Origin: DATGHS01 sp035307785
Lineage (GTDB): Bacteria; Planctomycetota; Planctomycetia; Gemmatales; Gemmataceae
Direction: 5' to 3'
Length of the DNA: 10,228 nt
NCBI GenBank assembly: GCA_035307785.1
Contig: DATGHS010000387.1
Location: 1-10,228 of the forward strand
Shown here: positions 5,580-10,228 of the stretch, one piece after another
Position numbering within the stretch: position 1 is the stretch's first letter
How the letters are laid out: every line of letters starts with the position of its first letter
Position numbers and translations under genes: made by a program
Notes under the pieces: generated by a model
Told to the model about the DNA's origin: nothing
The model's input: the letters and a program-made list of their open reading frames with translations, nothing else
Databases searched by the model: none

Positions 5580-7556
5580 CTACTTCATTTCCACGCGCTT
5601 GAACTTGTCTGCCGCGCCAGCAATCTTGTAAATCTCGGCGGTGCGGTCGAAGGCCTTGTCGTTGCTGTAGATCGTCAGTGGTCGCGGGGCGAGCAGACCG
5701 AGCGCTTCCGGCACGTCCAGCACGCGAAGCACATTGAGGAAGATCGGCCCGTCGCGGTGCGAAGCCGGCGGATTCTTGAGCACCACCGCAGGAACATCCG
5801 GCTCGAAAATGGCGGCATAAGCAGCAATGACGCCGGCCTGCCCGCGGCCGGCCAGCTGCCACTTCTGATCCTTGGCCAAGCCATAGTAATAACGAAACAT
5901 GCCAATGGTGTCGTAGACTCGACGTTCATCCACCGTGTGCCCCAGCAGGGCATGGGAGCGCTCTACGTAGTTGGGCGGATTCTTGCGCGTCCATTCGGAG
6001 ATACCATGGCCGCGCGGCGACACGGTGAAAATCTCGCCCGGCAATACATCTTCGGACCATGGCGGCGCGCCGTTCGGTCCGTCACCTTGCTCGAGAACCA
6101 CCATGCTAGGGGACGTGCCGGCGGGTCCGTCACTGCCGAATACCACGCGTATTTTGATGCCGGGTTCCGCCATCGCCGGGAAACCTTGTGCAGGATCACT
6201 GATTTGTTCCAGCAGTCGGCCCGGTGCGACACGGTCCGGAAATTGGCGGAATGACTTCTCGCGCAGCTGCTGGATCAGCCTTTTTTTCCAATCCTCAAAC
6301 TTCCCGGCCTCCGGCAGCGCAACTCTTGCTGCCGGAACGAAAACCTCGTCCACTTTGCTGTTAATCTCATCCTTCGGCAACTCGTCCGCGAAGGCACGCA
6401 ATTCCTTGCCGGGCAGCGGTTGGAAGTCGGCATCCTTCACCGGCGCCGTGTCGCTCTTCAGGTGCTTATTGATGAACTTGAAAATGGCGACGCGCAGGTC
6501 GGGCCGATAAGCGTGCCCGCCGCTGCTCACGTAATCGTCGAACAAGTCGGGCTTCTCGTACATCTTGTAAAGTTGCCGCAGCCGGGCCGAGATACGCTTG
6601 TTGCCATCCATCGAAAAGATTGGATCGTTGTCGGAATTGCAAAAGAGCATGGGCCGAGGCGCGATGAGGGCGGCAATGGTCGTCCATTCCCAGCCGAATG
6701 TGTTGATCATCAGCATGCAGTCGCAATGGCCATTGATGATCTTGTTGCTGACATAGCACTCCAAGTCGCTCATGCCGCTGACGGGCACGGCCACCTTCAC
6801 CCGTTCGTCGGCTGCGGCAATCCAGATCGTGGCCGCTCCTCCGCCGGAGATGCCGGTGACACCGATGCGCTCGGCATCGACATCGGGCCGGCTCACCAGA
6901 TAATCAATGGCCCGGATGCCGTTCCAGCATTCCACGCCGGCCGGCGTGTAGCCGCGCGCCTGCCACCGCCAGCGGGTTTCGACCGGATCCTTGGTCAACG
7001 CGTAGTTCTCATTGCGAATGCCGTACGTTCCGTGATGGACGCCCGGCACTTCGCCAAGCTGTAGCGAGTCGATGATCAGACAGATGTAGCCGTTCGAGGC
7101 GAACCACATGCCGTGGTCCTGAAACGCGGTCTTGTTGCCATCGCGGCCCTTGCCCGAGTGGCCGCAAACATAAAGGATTGTGGGTAATTTTCCGTCGCTC
7201 TTCTTGGGCCGGTAAAGATTTCCGGTAACGTAGAGTCCTGGCCGGCTCTGAAAATGCAGCTTTTCGATGACTACATCGCCGCGCTCAACGGTGCCGGTGA
7301 CCGTGACACTCAGCGGTGTCTTTTCCGGCAGCGGATTGAGGCCGAGCATGTCGAAGTATTCCTGCTTCAGCCGGGGCCGCTTTGCTTCCCAGTCGGCCTT
7401 GGTTTTCGCGCCGTCGAGGAAGCGCTCGCGGAGCTTCGCGGTCTCTTGTTTGAGCCAGGCGTCGATCTGGGCATCGCCGGGCTTCGTCGGTGGATCGGCG
7501 GCGAGTATCGTGCACGTAAGAAAGCACGTGAAAATCAATGAAGTAGATAAGCGCAT
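5580..7556 (-). CDS. Exported two-module alpha/beta hydrolase (acetylxylan-esterase/prolyl-oligopeptidase-like)
   Basis: A 658-residue secreted serine hydrolase, probably an esterase. A short signal peptide (MRLSTSLIFTCFLTCTILAA) is followed by a helical region and a first alpha/beta hydrolase module. This module contains ILYVCGHSGKGRD (oxyanion region, about 127-139), the nucleophile elbow VTGISGGGA with Ser237, an acid in NSDNDP (Asp309 or Asp311) and SSGGHAYRPD with His348. After a linker (about 365-430) a second, shorter module follows (about 470-658); its elbow position reads AGRGQAG, with Gly in place of the nucleophile, so it is probably non-catalytic. The C-terminus is short of the usual catalytic His region. 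ATG 7556 is chosen because GGGAG (7563-7567) lies 6 nt upstream and the signal peptide begins there; the frame opens further upstream from a TTG at 7580, inside the hairpin repeat. Substrate not readable; acetyl, feruloyl or similar esters of plant polysaccharide are plausible. Confidence 0.88.
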   Translation of the reverse strand: MRLSTSLIFTCFLTCTILAADPPTKPGDAQIDAWLKQETAKLRERFLDGAKTKADWEAKRPRLKQEYFDMLGLNPLPEKTPLSVTVTGTVERGDVVIEKLHFQSRPGLYVTGNLYRPKKSDGKLPTILYVCGHSGKGRDGNKTAFQDHGMWFASNGYICLIIDSLQLGEVPGVHHGTYGIRNENYALTKDPVETRWRWQARGYTPAGVECWNGIRAIDYLVSRPDVDAERIGVTGISGGGAATIWIAAADERVKVAVPVSGMSDLECYVSNKIINGHCDCMLMINTFGWEWTTIAALIAPRPMLFCNSDNDPIFSMDGNKRISARLRQLYKMYEKPDLFDDYVSSGGHAYRPDLRVAIFKFINKHLKSDTAPVKDADFQPLPGKELRAFADELPKDEINSKVDEVFVPAARVALPEAGKFEDWKKRLIQQLREKSFRQFPDRVAPGRLLEQISDPAQGFPAMAEPGIKIRVVFGSDGPAGTSPSMVVLEQGDGPNGAPPWSEDVLPGEIFTVSPRGHGISEWTRKNPPNYVERSHALLGHTVDERRVYDTIGMFRYYYGLAKDQKWQLAGRGQAGVIAAYAAIFEPDVPAVVLKNPPASHRDGPIFLNVLRVLDVPEALGLLAPRPLTIYSNDKAFDRTAEIYKIAGAADKFKRVEMK

Positions 7557-7573
7557 TGGAGTCTCCCAAATTC

Positions 7574-7612
7574 CTGACAAAGCCCAGGGACGGAAGTCCC
7601 TGGGCCTGTCAG
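7574..7612 (-). repeat. Hairpin repeat, copy 2 (between transporter and hydrolase genes)
   Basis: The inverted copy of the 29-nt element at 5542-5570, here at 7579-7607. It is extended by an outer 6-bp stem CTGACA (7574-7579) / TGTCAG (7607-7612), giving 16 paired bases in 39 nt. It begins 4 nt after the stop of the transporter gene and ends 17 nt before the hydrolase ATG, just ahead of its Shine-Dalgarno. On the minus strand the inner stem is followed by TTTGTC, a weak T-tract, so partial termination or transcript processing is possible. Confidence 0.85.
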
Positions 7613-7616
7613 CCGG

Positions 7617-9014
7617 CTAAGTCGCAAGCGGCTCTTGCTCTTCACCAATATTCCGATTGGGATTGAGAAACAACCAGCAAACAATCGCAATCAACTGCGC
7701 AGCCACGAAGACCCGCAGCGAGGCGTTCCAGCCGAACCGATCGCTCACAAGACCGAATACCAGCGTCAGGGTCATCGAGCCGAAATTGCCGAGCATGTTC
7801 ATGGTGCTGAAGATCACGCCAAGGTTCTTGCCGCCCACATCCATACTCATGGCGTAAGCGCACGAGTTGACGCCGGAGGCAAGAAACGAGCCGACGCAGA
7901 ACAATGCGACCTGCACCCCGGCATTGTGGAACCAGAATATGGGTAAAGTGCAAAGTATCGTGAGCAGCAAGCTGGCGACAGCCACGCCGTTGCGGCCGGC
8001 CCGGCGCTGGCCGGTCCGCCGCAGTACCCAGTCGGAAACCCCACCGCCGATCAGGCCGCCAAACATCCCGGCATATAAAGGGAAGCTCGCCAAGTGGCTG
8101 GCTTCGGCCTTGCGCTCATCCGGGTCCTGCACTTCCCGCAGGCTGACATCCTGTAAGTAAGTAGGCAGCCATTTGTCTACGAACCGGATAGCGCCAGCTC
8201 GGAAGAATTGCTGCGTGCACAGCATCCACATTGCCAGGCTGAGCGCGATCGCCAGCCACGGGACCGGAAAACTCGATTTTGGACTGGAATGCACTTCATC
8301 ACGCCCAGCAGAAATGACTTCCAGTTCTGTTTTCGTGACCTGTGGGTGCACTTCCGGCCGGTCGCGGAACCACAAATAGAACACGACCGCCAATGCGATG
8401 CCGGGGATAGCATAAAGCACAAGGAGGAACCGCCAGCCGACGGGAGACGAAGGCAGGTTCAGGAAATTTGCAAACGACGAATCGAAGTTCGTGATTTCGC
8501 CGAGCCGGTTCAGGGGATGCAGGAACAGACCAGTGAGATTAAAGACCAGCGCTCCGCCGGCATACATGAAAGCAGTAAGCAAGCCGCTCGCCAGCGCGCG
8601 GCGGGTGCGCGGAATCCAGGTGGCCATAATAAGCGTGGCACAGGGAAAGATGCCGGCCTGAAAAGCGCCCATCAGGACCTGCAAACCAATCATCACATAC
8701 ATACCGGGCGACAGGCCCATCAATAGGGCTACGGTCGACCAGCCGAGCGCGTACAGCGATAGCGCCTTCCGTGGCCCCCAGCGCTGCGCCAACCAACCGC
8801 TGGGAATCTGGCACAGCGCGTAGCTGAAGAAGAAAGCGCTTTGGGCTTCGCTGGTAAGTGTTTTGTCGGTCAGGCGAAATGCCGCGCGCACGGTGGTTTC
8901 AATACCACCCAGACTGTTGCGCTGAATGTAATTAATCGCGGTGATCAGGCAAAGTGCGGCCAGGACCCAGTAGCGGATATGTCGATCGCGCGCCGTGGCA
9001 ATGGATTGGGTCAT
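7617..9014 (-). CDS. MFS transporter, anion:cation symporter (ACS)-like
   Basis: A 465-residue inner-membrane major facilitator with about 12 hydrophobic segments. ACS-family marks include AINYIQRNSLGG (26-37, the TM1 'NY.DR..L' signature), GWLAQRWGPRKAL (73-85, the TM2-TM3 loop motif), GIFPCATLIMATWIPRTRRA (121-140), and a central loop RDRPEVHPQVTKTELEVI of the kind seen in hexuronate, glucarate and other organic-acid symporters. It would import a sugar acid or aromatic acid with protons. The loop between TM5 and TM6 and the region before TM8 (KWLPTYLQDVSLREVQDPDE) are longer than usual. The frame is open upstream to 9131, but those 39 residues lack transporter character, so ATG 9014 is preferred; no clear Shine-Dalgarno is visible. 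It is first of the four minus-strand genes, 60 bp before the hydrolase. Family confident; substrate inferred from neighbours only. Confidence 0.92.
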   Translation of the reverse strand: MTQSIATARDRHIRYWVLAALCLITAINYIQRNSLGGIETTVRAAFRLTDKTLTSEAQSAFFFSYALCQIPSGWLAQRWGPRKALSLYALGWSTVALLMGLSPGMYVMIGLQVLMGAFQAGIFPCATLIMATWIPRTRRALASGLLTAFMYAGGALVFNLTGLFLHPLNRLGEITNFDSSFANFLNLPSSPVGWRFLLVLYAIPGIALAVVFYLWFRDRPEVHPQVTKTELEVISAGRDEVHSSPKSSFPVPWLAIALSLAMWMLCTQQFFRAGAIRFVDKWLPTYLQDVSLREVQDPDERKAEASHLASFPLYAGMFGGLIGGGVSDWVLRRTGQRRAGRNGVAVASLLLTILCTLPIFWFHNAGVQVALFCVGSFLASGVNSCAYAMSMDVGGKNLGVIFSTMNMLGNFGSMTLTLVFGLVSDRFGWNASLRVFVAAQLIAIVCWLFLNPNRNIGEEQEPLAT

Positions 9015-9192
9015 GGTGGGCACTCGGGCGCGGGGAGTAATTAATCCATTCGGCGATCCAAAGCAAGGCCTTCGCAAGCATTGGCAATTGCAACGAGCGG
9101 CGTCCGGCGGTTGAGCTGCAAGAAAATGCATTACTTATTGGAGTGAGTTTATCGACCTCCGCCGGCTCGCCAAAAATAACATCTTTTGCTAA

Positions 9193-9222
9193 TGCGACAT
9201 GGGGTGACAATACGCGACAATT
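9193..9222. promoter_or_regulatory. Three direct repeats at 10-bp spacing (possible operator)
   Basis: Three consecutive 10-bp units, TGCGACATGG, GGTGACAATA and CGCGACAATT, share the core G-Y-GACA-W in the same orientation at exactly one helical turn. They lie about 180-210 bp before the transporter start. The layout fits cooperative binding of a regulator on one face of the helix. Confidence 0.35.
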
Positions 9223-9322
9223 GTTATCTTGACTTCCCAGCACAAGGCACTCGCCGGGCCAACCGCCAAGACGAGATTACGATCCCAATAGGGAAATGCA
9301 AATCGCTTTTGAAATATTTTTT

Positions 9323-9345
9323 GAAAAATACCGGCCGCGCGGCCC
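9323..9345 (-). terminator. Weak factor-independent terminator of the MBL-fold gene
   Basis: On the minus strand, 18 nt after the TGA of the MBL-fold gene, the 12-nt palindrome GGCCGCGCGGCC (9344-9333) is followed by GG and then TATTTTTC. The hairpin has only a 4-bp stem with a GCGC loop, but it is all G-C, and the T-tract is on the correct strand. Confidence 0.4.
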
Positions 9346-9362
9346 ACACAAAATCTTTGCTG

Positions 9363-10228
9363 TCATTCCACGTCCACTGCAAAAAATGCATCCACCGCGT
9401 CTATTGTTCCTGCTTCCACAATGCGCAGCGGAATCACTTGGCGGCCCGCCGGGATTTTCTCGCCCCATTTCAGCGTAATTTCTTGCGACTTCGTTTTGCC
9501 CGGAATGGTTTCCATGGTGAAGGTCTGGTCGGCGGTCAATCCGCGGCCGGCGAAAGAGACGACGATCTTCTCCGGCTTCTCGCCAAGGCCAGCCACCATC
9601 AGCACGACTTTCGTAGTGGCGCCCGGCCTTACTTGGTGCAAGATCGGCGCGATCTGCACGCGATACGGATCCCAATCGCGGCGATGATTGCCGCTCACGC
9701 AAATGGCATCGGCGGCCTTCGCGCAGGCTTGGCCCCATTGTACGCGGCGGCGAAAATCCTCGGCATTGAATTCGTACGGACCGCCGTGTTCGGCCAGCAC
9801 CCATTCGGGGTTCGCATCCAGCACCTTCTTCGCGCTGGCCGCATACAGCAGCGGCCAACTGCGGTTCAGGCCCATCCAGCCGCCGGAGCCCGAAAACTGA
9901 TCCTGATGGAAGAAATTGTCGGCCGTGAAGTAGCAGCGCTTGCCGTCGATCGTCGCCTCCAGGCCCATCGTGAAATAACTCTGCCCCGGCAAATGATGGA
10001 AGCGGAAGGAATACTCGCGCCAGCTCGCCGTCTCCCCGTCGTGCAGCCGGCGATCGAAGCGCACGCGCCGGGCATCCAGAAACGGCGCCCGCAGATAGAA
10101 CGGATTGCCGAGCGGCTCCGAAACCAGGTCCAGTGACCAGATGGCGAAATCCTTGCGCTCATAACCGGGAAGCTCGTACACGCCGTCGTAATGATCGAAA
10201 TGCGCGTGGCTGAACAACACCAGCTCCA
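9363..10228 (-). CDS. Metallo-beta-lactamase-fold protein, partial (5' end outside window)
   Basis: The C-terminal 287 or so residues of a metallo-beta-lactamase-superfamily hydrolase. The open frame reaches the window edge (...ELVLFSHAHFDHYDG), so the start codon lies beyond 10228. The metal-binding set is visible: HAHFDH close to the edge, then a His in FHHLPGQ, the Asp in YFTADNFF and a His in LAEHGGPYEF. The last roughly 90 residues (from about RPGATTKVVLMVAGLGEKP) look like a beta-sandwich domain: short alternating strands, no cysteines, ending AFFAVDVE. Such an add-on is usual in secreted or surface enzymes, but the N-terminus that would carry a signal peptide is missing. Substrate unknown. 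It is on the same strand as the four genes to the left but separated by a candidate terminator, so it is probably a separate unit. Confidence 0.85.
   Translation of the reverse strand, partial: ELVLFSHAHFDHYDGVYELPGYERKDFAIWSLDLVSEPLGNPFYLRAPFLDARRVRFDRRLHDGETASWREYSFRFHHLPGQSYFTMGLEATIDGKRCYFTADNFFHQDQFSGSGGWMGLNRSWPLLYAASAKKVLDANPEWVLAEHGGPYEFNAEDFRRRVQWGQACAKAADAICVSGNHRRDWDPYRVQIAPILHQVRPGATTKVVLMVAGLGEKPEKIVVSFAGRGLTADQTFTMETIPGKTKSQEITLKWGEKIPAGRQVIPLRIVEAGTIDAVDAFFAVDVE

Larger units (their letters stand above)
9015..9362. other. 348-bp intergenic region between transporter and MBL-fold gene
   Basis: No convincing gene was found on either strand. The region is more A+T-rich than its surroundings. 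It holds a weak terminator at its right end and three 10-bp-spaced direct repeats at 9193-9222. It is the likely promoter region for the transporter-led gene set, although I could not fix a -35/-10 pair. Confidence 0.6.

Noticed and set aside
9015..9131. N-terminal extension of the MFS transporter to 9131
   Set aside because: The 39 extra residues have no transporter features and no ribosome-binding site; TM1 starts normally about 15 residues after ATG 9014.
9186..10136. 316-codon open frame on the plus strand
   Set aside because: It lies mostly antisense to the MBL-fold gene, whose metal motifs are clear; its translation shows no domain and it looks like a G+C-driven shadow.
1..10228. CRISPR array, insertion sequence, phage or toxin-antitoxin system
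   Set aside because: No regularly spaced repeat series, transposase or integrase motifs, or small paired genes were seen. The repeats present are single hairpins or one inverted pair.

Overview
The window most likely comes from the chromosome of a free-living, soil- or water-type bacterium of the Planctomycetota. This is an inference. It rests on the moderately high G+C, a secreted MauG/CcpA-type dihaem peroxidase, a Tat-exported intradiol dioxygenase and a large two-module alpha/beta hydrolase together in one region, and on hairpin-forming intergenic repeats of a style I associate with that phylum. There is no rRNA, tRNA or universal marker to settle it. I see no insertion sequence, integrase, phage gene or CRISPR array.

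Left block (about 1-3650). On the minus strand, a GT2 glycosyltransferase (1614-2363) is followed by a 528-residue protein (31-1617). The two share a GTGA stop/start overlap, so they are probably translationally coupled. The 528-residue protein has no obvious family name, but its sequence pattern resembles BshC, the cysteine-adding enzyme of bacillithiol synthesis. Transcribed divergently on the plus strand is an RmlD-like extended SDR (2549-3598) whose catalytic YxxxK reads YxxxM. The SDR ends inside a 34-bp near-perfect inverted repeat (3568-3650), which separates it from the convergent block to the right.

Right block (3660-9014). Four minus-strand genes lie in the order MFS transporter (ACS-like), exported two-module alpha/beta hydrolase, exported dihaem cytochrome c peroxidase, and Tat-exported intradiol ring-cleavage dioxygenase. 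The gaps are 60, 88 and 146 bp. Read together they suggest breakdown of esterified or aromatic plant-derived material outside the cytoplasm, followed by uptake of an organic acid. This pathway is an inference. A 29-bp hairpin repeat occurs on each side of the hydrolase gene in opposite orientation. Candidate control elements lie upstream of the peroxidase, the dioxygenase and the transporter.

Right edge (9363-10228). A minus-strand metallo-beta-lactamase-fold protein with a C-terminal beta-rich domain runs off the window at its 5' end. The 348-bp gap between it and the transporter holds a weak terminator and three short direct repeats at exact 10-bp spacing, but no convincing gene.
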